A stretch of DNA of 64,000 nt, from NCBI RefSeq assembly GCF_047496725.1, contig NC_132976.1, positions 5,664,501-5,728,500 on the forward strand, in the 5' to 3' direction. How positions within the stretch are numbered: position 1 is the stretch's first letter; each line of letters opens with the position of its first letter. The position numbers and the translations under genes are program-made. This stretch comes from Anoplolepis gracilipes. Its lineage: Eukaryota > Arthropoda > Insecta > Hymenoptera > Formicidae. This document shows positions 23,756-36,719 of this stretch, piece after piece. The notes under the pieces are model-generated. The model was not told where the DNA came from. It saw only the letters and a program-made list of their open reading frames with translations, and did not search any database.

Positions 23756-26700
23756 AAAATTTAAAACATATTTCTTAATAAATAATATTTTACTTTTTAA
23801 TTTTTACGTGACTTATACACAACAAAAAATAAACTGAAATTGTTATGCTTATACTAATATTAGCAATTATTAACGTAGATACCTTCGTGTTTAATAATTT
23901 AATATATAATTATTGACATAGAATATTTATATACATTTTCTATGCTTTAACAATCTACTGAAGGAATGGTGAATTAATTTCGAACAGCCGCGCTTTCAAT
24001 ATCTGGCAAAGGACCATATGTTAACGCGAACACAACGCAAAAGACCATAATGTGCACAGCCACGAGCCAAGGGAAACATGGGTTGACCTTTATCCGCTGA
24101 AATACTTGGTTAAATCAGTACTGCGGTTCCAATATATAATAGTTACACATAAAAACGTAATCTGAATAAAAGACGTAGTTAACAGATTGCGCACATTTAT
24201 ATAATGAAAAAGGCTGTAAAAAATTGTAAAAGATGTATTCGCTTATATTTGCCAAAAACTGCAGATACATAAAATCTATTATTATATATTCCAACATTAA
24301 TAGAATGCTGTTGAATGTTTTTTTAAAGTGTTGTTGTAGAAAAACTGAACATTTTGCAAAATAGTATATTTTAATAACGCACGAACACCTTACTGTACGA
24401 AGTAATTACTATTACTAAAAAAATAAACTGAATAATATACTAAAATAACACAACACAAAAATATTATCATTGATTCTCTAAAGTTAAATTACATAACAGA
24501 CACGATATGTGCTTTAATTGATATTCAAGATATCCTTTGTATTATGTTAAACTAATATTCTTGCATTTATATAATTCTTCCCTCCTATAGATTACAATAA
24601 TTAATTAAATCACAACTGCCATTACCGAAATAGAATAGTAATTATTACGTGTGTATATTATATATCGCATATCTTTATAGTTAATATAATTTGTTAATAA
24701 ATTTTTGCATATAATATTTATATATTATAGTTTCTTTGTATATAATTTATATAAAGTTTTATTTACGTAAACGGTTTTTTTTCTAATTGAAGTGAAATGT
24801 GAATAGGAAACATAAAACGACATTTAGAAATTATACATTTTCGTAAGAACCTTTTATCGACCAGGAACCGGATGCGATGAAAGGTTCAAGACAAGGCAAA
24901 AGCTGGAAAGTCCCGTCGACAGCCGCTAATAACTGTAACGACCTCTGGGGCATAACAAAGTAGGTCTAAGAGCGATGTTAGAAATTGGTGGAGGCTATTA
25001 AGGGATGCCCTGAACAGTGTTATCGTTGCACATGTCTTCTCGAGACAAAGTTCTTCATGGAATATAACTCTTTCCCGGTCTCTCATATTCGTCAAAATAC
25101 ATGGGTAGTCGAAAATGTATTCTGTCACAATTAATAACTCATGACAAGCGATAGTTAATATATAGAAGTTTCATGATTTTTTTATCTCAAACCACCAACA
25201 AAATGCGATGTCTGTTATTCTTGTATCCTTCTTTAATTTATTAGCTTTTTTAATTAATGATAATGCAGTATTTAATGGTTGGAATCGAGATTTGCCATTT
25301 AATAATCTTGAGAACATATGTAAGTCGAGACGCGGATTATATGGATTTTTATTATTTTTTTAAATTAGATTCTTTTCTAAGTTTTTTTTCAGATTCATTG
25401 AAGATGGTTAGAAAAAGGACCGAAACGTTTGATTGTTTGATTTAATAATAAAAAAAGATTTTTGAATAATGATCTTACGCCTTAATCATTTTTAATCACT
25501 GCGCTCGACTCTCCTTGGCCCGTTCTCAATTATTATTTTTATTATTTAATTATATTAGAGCCCCTACGTTTTACTTATTTCTAGAAATTTCATATGCATG
25601 TCCGAGTATACTTATTCCTCAATTCCTTAATTGCAACAATGTTAAACAAAGTTAGAACTAAGCTACTTGCTACATTTGACAAGTTTTCATGCTTCTTTAT
25701 CAAGTAAATCAATTATCAAAAGACGTTTCTATACAGAATTTAAATTTATATAATGTATTAAAGTTTTATAACATAAAACTATTCAATCATCTTAAAAACA
25801 TTTTGTATTACACAATCGATGTTATCGGTTAGGTCTTCGGGCAATGCGAACAAAACGATAAAGAAATAATAGAGCTTTATCCATCTTCAATATCCGCGAC
25901 TTTCCATGATTGTATACAAGTGCTGTTAGAGCTTATATTGAAGAGCAACAAGAGTTTATACGGCGTATAATCTTCGTTTTTATGCTTTTAGAAAGGATGG
26001 CTCACTATTACGTATTTCTATTTTTTCTAAGAAACTCTGAATTATGTAAGAAATATACTTACAACTACAATTGATTATGTTACGCAGTTTAAATTGGCTT
26101 ATGGAATAATAATTGGAGAAAATAATCATAAGAGAAAATATAAAATGGTTGCTTATTATTAAAACGTGTCATATAATTGCTCGTAAGCTGGCTATACTTA
26201 ATAATGTTAATGTTATACTATCATTTATATGTGACCACACTGGTGGCATATAAATGGAGAACTCGGCTAACTATTTCTTATAGTTACAGTTTTTAAAGAA
26301 ATTTAGTCTAGATTAGAATATATTTTTATTAAATTAAAAAAACTTTCCTTTTTTTCTCTTTTTTTTTAAATAGAATCCAATATATGCATTTTTATTAAAT
26401 TAAAACTATATTAAATTAATTTGATCACAAATCAAAGTTCTAAAATTACATTGGAATCTGACAATCAAATTATTATTTACGCATGATATTTGTTAATTTA
26501 TTAGCCAATCGCAATCAATAATTATTCATGACATAGTTTTAAACTGTTCTTACAAATTTTATCTGTGATTGATCTTGAAGAAGCAAGCAACAGATAACTT
26601 GGGAAAAATTGCATTAAAAAAATCAGCAGATATGTAACAATAATTTTCTCATTATTGAAGATAAAAGCGAAAATAAACATGTATCGAATGTTTATATAAT

Positions 26701-28234
26701 ACGATAAGGAGCGAATCCCTTGATAGATTTTTCTCCTCTTTCATCTCTTCCTTTGAAATACGCGATAATTTTAAAATATTTTAGTTCGTAATTGATAAAA
26801 AGGAAAAATCTGAAAAATCAGAGACACGGAACGCTAACACGTGCGCCATCCGATTATTTCGAATAGTAACTTCGAGGGCGAACAAAGCTTATCTCAAATA
26901 TCCAAAGAGCACCGATAGCATTTCCCCCGTATTGATATCCAAGTGTTCGACAGACTTTAACATAGACGAAAGTTATGTGAAAGAGAGAATGTCACGTCTC
27001 TTCGCGTTGATCAGTCTGAATCTTCGAATCCAACGATTTCTCAATGTTTGAAACGAGTCACCTACGTCTTGTATCTTTCGACACAGAAGATTGTGCCTGC
27101 TCAGCGGCACTGAGAAGTTGTCTGCAGCGTGATCCTCAGGAAGGAGTCGATGCCGGACTGGCGAAGTCAGGCGCACGTACACCGCGCGACGGACGGCTGG
27201 AATCCGTCCGGGTGACACCCGTTATACGTGCATTCGTAACGTGGAGTTGTAGAGTCGACTCTCCGATATCGAGCGGGAGAGGCCCGGCAAGGGGTGCTCA
27301 CACGTGCGCAGGCTCCCACCTCCACGACCTACCACTTCCCTCGTTGGTACGAAGGGAGGTTTGGGGAGGAAGGTGCGGGTATCGCGGCAAGTGGAAGAGA
27401 GAAATATTCTGGACGGCGGCACGTCAGCGAAGCGAGATGGACGATGTTCGAAGGGGCGATTTCGGCGGGGTTGGAGTCGGGGTGGCCCACCACGGATGTT
27501 GGGTGGCGCAAAAGAGAGAAACGCGGGGTGACGCGGCTAGCGCAGAGCGAGGAAACAGGAAGCTTTCCGTGCGCATGAGAGAGAGAGAGAGAAAGAATGG
27601 GAGGCTCTATCTCTCGCAAAGAAAGATAAACAATGAGCGAGAAAAGGAACGAAAAAGTAAACGAGATGGGAACATAGGGTGGAGAATGTCGAATGGTTGA
27701 TAAAGAAGAAAGGTAACGAAGAAGAGAGAAAGAGAGGAAACGATCTCTTTGCTCGCGTAAAGTTAACCCGGTAGAAAAGAGAATGATACAGGTACCCGAT
27801 GAAAAAAGAGGACGGATAACCGCGGACAACCTCTAGTGCGACAAGGATAAATGCGTAATACTATAAGACCGATGTTAAACGAAAGAGAAGCAAAAGAGAA
27901 AGAGAGAGAGAGAAAAAAAGAGAGAAATTGCGCTATCGGTAAAGAGAATCGAAAGGGGAGTCGGCAGCAAATGAAACGGAGAATGGAAGACGATCGAAAG
28001 AGCAAAAGAGAAGCAGACAGTGGCAGACAGAGGAGATCGAAGGAGGGAATACACGGTGGGAGAAAGAGATAGAAGGAGGGAGTCGGTGCGACGTCGGTGC
28101 GAGGTGGCAGAAGAGGGGACGGGAGTAAAGCGAGAGAGAGGAACGAAACGGAACAGGGTTGTTCCAGTGTGCAGCAGGCGGGCATCGCGGCGGGGGTGCC
28201 GTTCTGCTGCTCCTGTATATCCATCCAGGGTTAT

Positions 28235-28262
28235 ATGCACCATCCACCGCATCCTAGCGACC

Positions 28263-28308
<46 letters not shown>

Positions 28309-28312
28309 CAAC

Positions 28313-28348
<36 letters not shown>

Positions 28349-28349
28349 A

Positions 28350-28386
<37 letters not shown>

Positions 28387-28416
28387 TAACGGCAACGGCA
28401 ACGACGACGGCAACGA

Positions 28417-28471
<55 letters not shown>

Positions 28472-28678
28472 CAGGACGAGAACGAGAACGAGAACGAAGA
28501 CGAGGACGAGGACGTCGATGACGACGACGACGCCGACGCCGCCGGGAAGCAAAAGGATATCGGTCACGTCGGTTATCCGAGCCTGTTCATAGTAGCGGCG
28601 TACATCAGCATTGGTTATAGTAATAGTAGTAATCATAGTACGCGCCGCGGACTAATTCTTCCGGTCCCCACGTCGTGA
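28235..28678 (+). other. Upstream ORF encoding an acidic Asp/Asn-Gly repeat peptide
   Basis: ATG at 28235 opens 147 codons ending at a TGA (28676-28678). The start is MHHPPHPSDHDG, followed by poly-Asp runs, an Asn-Gly repeat from AACGGC units, and Glu-Asn and Glu-Asp repeats, then a normal-looking tail (KQKDIGHVGYPSLF onward). The repeat keeps all three frames open, so the length itself is not evidence of coding. If the leader is transcribed through here, this is an upstream ORF about 460 bases before the exchanger start and could depress its translation. Confidence 0.35.
28258..28545. repeat. Compound (GAC)n / (AACGGC)n triplet-hexamer array
   Basis: About 290 bp is built from GAC triplets with embedded AAC GGC hexamers (about 28350-28405), then GAGAAC and GAGGAC units. 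It reads as poly-Asp, poly-Thr or poly-Arg in the three plus frames and poly-Val or poly-Ser on the minus strand. Confidence 0.95.
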
Positions 28679-29136
28679 GGATTCAGTGAAAAAACTCGTG
28701 GGAGAGTAGTAGCGAGGAAGAGTAGAACGCAGTGCGGGAAACGAAGGGAAAAGATATATATCCCTGGTACCGAGAATCTCGAACCGCGGTCACACAGATA
28801 ATAGGTCCATCCAGAGGGAGACATCGGCAAAGAGCCGCTCCTCATCGCCGTTTCAGCATGACCCAGCCTTAGTACGGTTCTCCTGTCGTAACACCCTCCG
28901 CGGCGCGACACGATACGACACGTAGAAGAAGGCGGTGGAGGAGCCAGAGGTGGTGCTGGCGGCGGAGGAGGAAGAGGGGGCGGAGGGGGCCAGAGAGAGG
29001 GTGGAGGACGCCGAGGAGGACGGAGAAGAAGAAGAAGAAGGTGGCGAAGGTGGAGGAGGACGGAGGCTTCGCTAACGACGGCGAACGTCCTCGAGGGTGC
29101 GAACCATCAACAACAGCACCACCACCGACGACGACG

Positions 29137-30012
29137 ATGATCGCGACGGGCGGCGATCGGCGTACATGTTGGAGGCGGAGACGCCGATTGGTGGCGATGG
29201 CTCTGCTCTCCGCGGTTTTGGCCCTCGCGATGGGCCCCTCGTCGTCCTCGGGCCACAGACCGGCACCGAGCAACCCGATCATGTTTCACACCACCACGAG
29301 TAGCACGGCCATGCCGATGCATTTGAGCAACGGTACCAGTGTGCAGATTTACAATAATCATAACAATAACCACGCTGTGAGTTTCGACGAGCACAATAGG
29401 ACTAATGATAATGAAACCGATGTCAAGAGGCCGCTCTTCCCTGAAGATCTATTCACTACTGATCAGCGGCGCCGCGGCGCCGTGATACTTCACATTCTTG
29501 GCGTGGTGTATATGTTTGTTGCGCTAGCGATCGTCTGCGACGAGTTCTTCGTACCGTCGCTCGACGTGATTATCGAGAAATTCGAGATCGCCGACGACGT
29601 GGCCGGTGCCACCTTCATGGCGGCCGGTGGATCGGCACCCGAACTATTTACATCGATCATAGGCGTGTTTGTGTCGTTTGACGATGTCGGCATCGGCACT
29701 ATCGTCGGCTCCGCCGTTTTCAACATCCTCTTCGTGATCGGCATGTGCGCTATATTCTCGCGTACCGTACTGTCGCTCACATGGTGGCCTCTATTTCGCG
29801 ACTGTACCTTCTACAGCGCCAGTCTACTCACCCTGATCTACTTCTTCCGCGACAGTTATATTTACTGGTATGAAGCGCTCGTGCTCTTTGGATTCTACTT
29901 GGGATATGTGAGCTTCATGAAGTGGAACCAGCCGATGGAGAAACTCGTCAAAAGGATACTTTACAGGAACAAGGTGACCCGGGTCAGGTCTACCGATCAG
30001 CTGATGCCTTCG
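29137..30012 (+). CDS. Nckx30C: K+-dependent Na+/Ca2+ exchanger (NCKX), coding exon 1
   Basis: It encodes 292 residues of a SLC24-type exchanger, which moves Ca2+ and K+ out of the cell against Na+ entry at the plasma membrane. The ATG at 29137 is the first in frame after the stop at 28870, with A at -3; the frame upstream to 29041 has only a GTG. Seen in order: basic stretch RRRRR then a hydrophobic core (about residues 18-33), a cleavable signal peptide; a polar extracellular loop with three N-glycosylation sequons (NGT 65, NRT 87, NET 92); PEDLF near 102; first membrane segment about 113-135, then CDEFFVP; alpha-1 repeat about 152-205 with DDVAGATFMAAGGSAPELFT and VGSAVFNILF, containing the acidic transport residue Glu169; further segments about 220-262 with LTWWPLFRD; and MKWN starting the cytosolic loop. 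The exon ends in phase 0 at TCG/GTATGT. Family certain; orthology to Drosophila Nckx30C is from memory. Confidence 0.95.
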
Positions 30013-30251
30013 GTATGTACGGAATGTATATGCGAGCCATACATACCGCGATCTAGGAAAATGTCTGACCCTGTCTCTGTCTACTTTTACACCGATCGAT
30101 CAGTCTGTCTTGTTCTACAATTTCTCTCTCGCTCTATTCCTATATGTCGTATCGTCTCGTTCTATCCATTACCTTCTTTTATATAAATATATGTCACCGC
30201 TGTCTCTTTCTATCGGCACATGTTTTCCTTTTCCATCTACCTATCCGTCAA

Positions 30252-30308
<57 letters not shown>
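30252..30308. repeat. (CT)n microsatellite just inside NCKX intron 1
   Basis: CT run of about 28 units about 240 bases after the exon 1 donor; the wider 30110-30370 region is pyrimidine-rich on the transcribed-sense strand. Confidence 0.95.
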
Positions 30309-30314
<6 letters not shown>

Positions 30315-33300
30315 ATTCTTTTTCTTCACGTTTTCTCTCTTTCTTCTTTCATCCCCTTCAACCCTCCTCCGATATACACATACTTACACACCATGTAAGC
30401 TCTTTCTTTCTACGCTACTATTGTGACTTTATATTTCATGGAGGAGCATAGAGCGTCGCGTGACTTCACGTACTCGCACGACTGCTCGTAGGCGGTGTTT
30501 TGTCTCGTGGACAGATATTGTCACACGTTTATTTTTTTTCCTTATGATTTTTCTCAGTTTGCATTTTGGAATAAAATTAACGAGCGAATCTTGAGCACAG
30601 CGTGGATAAAGAATGTGACCTTGAGCAAAATTATGTGACAAATGAATGATATTGATATAATGACAATATACAATTGATATAATAATTTAGAGCCTTTCTT
30701 TTTCTCACGTTCTCACTTTTTCAATTAGTAAGTAAATTGACAAATTGAATATTTGATTGACAAATCTATAAATAAGTTTTAAATTATAAGATTTACGAAC
30801 ACCATATATAAGAAAAATAACAAATATACAACTATCAGAATAACTATAATAGTAGATAAATTCTACTATTTATCTTTGTAAATTTCATAATTTGCGAATT
30901 TAATTTGTTAAAAGAAATTGTTCGCGTGTTGAATAAAACTGTTAGTTCAAATGTATTTTGAACAACGTCAGTCATAGTGCAGGACACATGAAGGATTGAC
31001 CCGCTTACCTCCCACATGTAGGCCAAGGGAGAGATATCGAGATATATCGATTGCTGCACTAATATACTCTCAAAACATTTTCTTTTCCTCACATTACTCG
31101 TGGAATTTTATATATGATTATGATGACAGACAGTGACTTTTCTCTTTCTTTTTTTATTTTACAGATCCATGACAAAATGTCTATCATTTTTTCTACCTCT
31201 CTCTGATATGATACACATTATATAAAAATATACATAATTTATTATATATATTTATATAAAATATAATTATATATATATTTATATTTATGAGAACGATAAA
31301 AATAATTTGTCTTTCTATTCAATATATATCACAACTATTATATTATCAAAAAATATATTTATTTTGAAAAAAACGAGATTTATTTCAAGACATTGATTTA
31401 TATAACATTTAACGATTGCAAATAATAGCTACATCGATTTTTGCTATGAGCATGTGATATTTTAGTGCAGAACATGATTGCAAGCTTTCGGCATGTTGGA
31501 TTTTAGTCATCTTTGCGTATAAATCACCAACTAGTATTTATTCGATCTAATAATGGTGTCTCGTACATAGAAAAGCACGATTTATAAGCGAAGGAAGTCT
31601 TGAACTCAAGGTCGTCAGAGACGTCACAAGCACTGTGAGCTTCTCTACGTTGAAGTTTCTTTGACCTGTCGCAAAAGAGTGCCTTACAGTGGTGTACAAT
31701 GGCGGGACAATACGCGCCCCCGTACTTTATACAAATGTAGAAACTTTACATTATGGGAAGCTAGCTGTTGTGACAACATTCAGTACTAGTATAATAATTC
31801 AGACGTCAGTGTGTGACAGTAGTGAGTTTTGTTATATTTTCAGTCGCCGATAATGTTATCAGCATTGAATGGCTATGTTAATCTAGTAAGGTTATCAGTT
31901 AAAGATGAGAGCATCAAACGTCGCCAATAATCTCTAATTGGTGTCGAAGACTAGACATGACACATCAATCAAACGTCTTCCAAATTTGAACATTTTAACG
32001 AGTAATCCTATATTTTCGTAATGACTTTCAGCGATTGATTCGCTCGAAAAAACCTAATGATTAAGAACCTTTCAAGTGAACGCTCCGTGGATAGAGTGTG
32101 TTTTTATAGTAATCGATTTTAAATCTTGCACATGACGGAATAACGAAAGGAAAAACTGCACGTGGGAAAGACACTTTTCTATAATCACTATTCTAAAGAA
32201 AGGCCATTTTTAACATAACATGTGAAAAATGTATTAGATCTTAATAATATAAATAAGAAAATAATAATATAAATAAGGAAAATTTTGTAATATTTTTATA
32301 AAATATGTAAATTTATAAAATGATTTAAAAAAGTACATCTTGTAAAAAGTTTTTAAATCATAGGTTAAATTATAGTTTTTAAATTATAAAACAAAGAAAA
32401 AAGAGAGAATTTTTATCACGGTTCAGGAAGGTTATATGTATATAAGATTAGTTCGAGATAAATTTTTTAACAATTATTGCATAATAATGAGAAGAGTCAA
32501 TATACGTCTAATGATGAAATATTACAGAATAAATTTCTCTTTTTTCAAAATTATAAATTTAAATATATAAGGATTCGGGAAAAAAATTGTTTAATTATAA
32601 AGAATTAAAAATAAAATGTAAATAATTAATATAATATATAATATAATAAAATATGAAGAATTAATAAAAATAATTTTAAGAATAAAATTAGAAAAATGTT
32701 AAAGAATTTTCTCACACACACACACAGATTTTAAGGTGCGTGGTACAAAAAAATATGATTGAAATAGAAATCCATGTCATCCAAGATACTCCGATGACCG
32801 TGCGTTCGCAGAATCTCACCTATAATATAATATATCCACACACATGTAATATATAAAAAAACGATGTCTCCAATTATAGAATGTGAATTATATTAATTAG
32901 GTCACATTTTATATTTTGAAAAATTCAATTCTTACGCTTCAATTATTAAAACCTGCGTCAGATATATGATGTACGAATACCGTAACTTTCATTGATCTCT
33001 TTTTTTATTTTTTAATTTATAACATATGATAGATGATAAAGCAGTTTTGAGATAACAAATAATGAAATAGCTTTAAAATATCAGAGACATTAAAAATACT
33101 AGAGAAAGATACGTAACTCAGAAATACGTAATCGGCTTCTTCGAAGTTGAGACGCGGCATCCGTTTTGTCGTTATTCATTTCCCTCCGGGGTCGTTAACG
33201 CTGACACTCAGGAAGGCTTAACTGAAATTTATCTTTTATTTTTACAAAGCGATGATCATTTGTCAACGAAATCTAAGAATACAAAAGTTCGGTGAAAGCA

Positions 33301-34076
33301 GTATTAACGCGATATCGATTGGCGAAAATGTTTAATTCGCAGACTCATATTACTTCTACTTTTACCGCTAATATTTCGAAGTACGGAAACGCTTTGCTGT
33401 CAATCACGTGGAACACCGAGAATGCGAAATATATTTCTCTTACTGACGTTGATTACTAGAAGGTGATTATTAGAAGGCAACAGTTCTGATATAACTGCAT
33501 AAATGCGTCTGACTTTTGAAATTGCATGCTTGATTAAATTTATTAAAATGACGCTATTTAGATAATTTCTGTAAACAATTATAATATGTAGAACGTTACA
33601 AACTAATCTCAATAATATTAATAATTTTATAACGTATTTCGTTTAAATTATCTTTAAATATATGTCATCATAATTAAACAATAGTATTATATTACAAAAT
33701 TATTGCATCGTAAATATTTATACATATAAATTTTGAAACTTTATAACACTTAAAATGAATTGACTTGATCAAGATATTAATCATAATAGATATAATAATG
33801 TTACACCACGAAGTTAATCACTGTCTCTCATTTTATACGCATATTACGGTTAATATGCGCTTAACACCTCGCGTGCAAAGTGTTACTATCAGTCGACGCG
33901 CTCAAAAGTTTTTTTTTTCTACCGCGCGTACGATGAACGTGCGTCCGAGATTATAATTAGACGTTGCTATCGTTGTGTCTATTAATATCAAGTGTATTCA
34001 ACTAATTTTGCGTGTAATATCAGTATTATGATAATTAAATCGAGATGATCCGCTAGAAATGTTATCTGCTATCTTT

Positions 34077-34081
<5 letters not shown>

Positions 34082-34131
<50 letters not shown>
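34082..34131. repeat. (CA)n microsatellite
   Basis: Pure CA run of about 25 units in NCKX intron 1. Confidence 0.95.
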
Positions 34132-34133
<2 letters not shown>

Positions 34134-36218
34134 ATAAAATAAATGTAATAAAAATATTTGTAGCGATGTAAATTATTTTAATGTTAATGAAGATTTTAAC
34201 TGCCATCAGTATACCCGTACACACCCGTAATCATTTCTACGAAAATGATATGACAACAGCACTGACATATAAGTATAACTTTGACTCATCTTGCAGAGAA
34301 AAATTCCAGTGGTGCGAGATATCTCACATTGGTTTTATTAAAATAGATATCTTCCAACTGAGAGAGGCATGAACTTGTACACGCGCCATCGTACCAATTG
34401 AACTTTTAAATTGGTCGTTATTAGCCTTATTGTTCTTTCCGCAGAATAATGTCGCGTGCGAGCCTCGTGCGAAATATGCAAGAGGCGGCGGTTGGCAATA
34501 GAATGATTAAAGGCTTAATTAATATGGTCGCCACGGGGCTGGGTACATTCGAAGGAGGGGATCGTATTTTAAATTCTACGCCGCCACGAAAGATTTATAG
34601 GAACACGAAGTCCAATAATTTCGCTGGATGAACGTTTGTCGCGACGACGGTTCTCATTACCGGTGATTTTTCTCATGCCTCCTTTTGCTTTCGGAGCTTT
34701 TAAAGAAGCACCGTTCTCTAGTTTTTGACTTTTGGAATTTCACCCCGAGGAGTTACGGCAATGCAGTGTGCGCCGTGGCCCTCTCCACCCATCGTCGAAT
34801 CGATTCGACAGAGGCTCTTCCGCATGCTTCCAGTCTCGGCGAACGCCCGACCGCGTGCAACCGTCGGCGTTTCAATCCGCTTCGCTCGTTCCTCTCGCCA
34901 AGTTATAAAGACCGATGGGACGTATAGGTATATATAGGTATACACGCGAGGAAGCATTACATAATGCGCCGATGTATAAGGGTGGACGGAAAAAAAAATT
35001 TACAGGCGAGATAGCACGAATTCAGTCATCAGCTTGAACGAAACCTTTGGATATTCTACGGTTCGTGCCTGAAACGCAAGCTCGTTGCTGGATCGTTAAT
35101 CGTTATTAAACTTCGGCCTAGACGTATGCTAGACGTCGTAAACATGTCTGCTTTAACATTTATTAGATGCATTTTCGCATAGCATTGTTAAAAGGAATGT
35201 GCTTAGACACATGCATATACGTGTATGGATGTATATCGTGACTGTACTGAATATATCAAGCAACATCGAAACCGATAAATGACAGCTAACGTTTAGCATG
35301 TTTTCTAATCGTTAAAAGATGAAAAAGAATGATATTTATTTGACGCAGTGAAACAAATAAAATTATTGCAAATAATATTTCAACTATTTCTGTCACTATG
35401 TTTATATCGCGTAAAAAAATACAAATACATAGATTTACAAATTAATAGATTCAGATTAACAGCTTTAAGAAGGCTTAAGAAATTATTTACTTAACAACTT
35501 TTAACTGCGGTCTCTTTTGATCCTCTCTACGACGCATTTAAACTTGTGTTTACCATATAACATAAAAAAAAGTCTTTTATACGAAATGAAATTGAAAGAA
35601 AAATTTATATCGATATATTTAGTTTCTTTAGGCATATAATATGAGAGTTGATATGAAATATTCTATATATTATTCTATATTCTATAAAAAGTGTTTATTT
35701 AATCCATTTGAAATATTGAACTAATCCTACACGAATATAATCCGTGTATTGTTTAATTTAATTAAAGACATTTTATGATATAAAATATAATTTTGACATT
35801 TCTGGAATGTGAACGGTGTACCCGTGCACGCTAAATCACACGCTCCTTTTGTTTAATCGTTCATCGCACCGTAACGGATTATGAGTTTGTAAATATAGTA
35901 AATGAGCACATCGATCTAATTATTAACACGTCATGCGCGCGCAACTATGCATGGCTTTTTTTTATAGCCGCTGTCTCTGCTTTTCTGTCTCGCTGCAACA
36001 ATTTTGCATTTATACGATAAATAACCGTAATTACAACCGATGTGTTCATTATTTACATACGTATATTTAACATGGATATTTATTTCAACAGATTCTTGCA
36101 TCTTTGGTCGAAAAGAGCTTTTAACATAATATTTACAGCGTTCTTATTGTTAGTGAATATATATAATTGCGACATTAAAGTATTAATGCTATTGACATGC
36201 TATCATTTTGTATCTTTG

Positions 36219-36221
<3 letters not shown>

Positions 36222-36254
<33 letters not shown>
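36222..36254. repeat. (TA)n microsatellite
   Basis: Pure TA run of about 16 units in NCKX intron 1. Confidence 0.95.
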
Positions 36255-36257
<3 letters not shown>

Positions 36258-36719
36258 GTATAATAATTAACAACTATATTGGTTTCTTGTATAATAAAAC
36301 CTCGACCCACTTTTCTGCCGAACACTGAGTATGTATCTCCTTTGTTCTTTTTTTAGAACAATGCCATTCTCCCCTCGTTCCAAAGATCTCGGTTACTAAA
36401 ATACATACATAAAATCACATGCATACACAATAGTTAATTTACAATAATTTTATCATTAAAAATAATCTGTTTTTTTTTATCAAATATAGAAGAAAAAAAT
36501 ACTCGAAATTAAACATAACGAGTTATCATATAATTTTTAACTATCATAGCAGAGTAATTGAAGCACTAATATAGACCACCATTAATCATGAAATAAATAT
36601 TTACTATTTCGAGGTACGAAATAATAAGCTAGATAATTTGAAGTTCACTTAAATTAATATTTTTTGAAGAAATCTCCGAAACTCTTTTTATTTGCGAAAA
36701 GATTCTTATAGAAATAGAA

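Larger units (their letters stand above)
20061..26950. other. Long AT-rich non-coding stretch
   Basis: No supported exon in about 6.9 kb. It contains a CT array (20900-20948), a GA array (22012-22041), a CA/TA array (23721-23755) and one short retroelement-like motif (25398-25434). 21820-22000 and 24860-25050 are slightly GC-richer. Confidence 0.4.
26950..29136 (+). promoter_or_regulatory. Probable promoter and 5' leader region of the NCKX gene
   Basis: A 2.2-kb GC- and CpG-rich island lies directly upstream of the NCKX start codon. It has three parts: mixed GC-rich sequence (26950-27540), a strongly purine-biased plus strand (27560-28150) and a (GAC)n compound array (28258-28545), followed by GC-rich sequence with GGAGGA runs up to 29136. 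In the NCKX frame there is a stop at 28870-28872 and no ATG before 29137, which favours a long untranslated leader. No TATA box or initiator was assigned. The many open frames here start at GTG or are repeats. Confidence 0.5.

Noticed and set aside
27044..27700. 218-codon plus-strand frame
   Set aside because: GC-rich then GA-rich low complexity, no domain, overlapped by equally long frames on the other strand.
28020..28636. Long overlapping frames of poly-Thr, poly-Asp and poly-Val on both strands
   Set aside because: They arise from the GAC/ACG/CGA triplet array, which lacks stop codons in every frame. Only the ATG-started poly-Asp frame is kept, as a possible upstream ORF.
29041..29136. 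N-terminal extension of the exchanger starting with MAKVEEDGG
   Set aside because: The codon at 29041 is GTG, not ATG. The first in-frame ATG is 29137, directly followed by a basic stretch and signal peptide.
30013..30186. Continuation of the exchanger frame to a stop at 30186
   Set aside because: A consensus donor at 30013 ends the exon and the continuation loses exchanger similarity and becomes pyrimidine-rich.
34449..34631. 60-codon ATG frame just after an acceptor-like TTCTTTCCGCAG
   Set aside because: No known domain and no donor; the frame ends in a stop. Could be an alternative terminal exon, but nothing else supports it.
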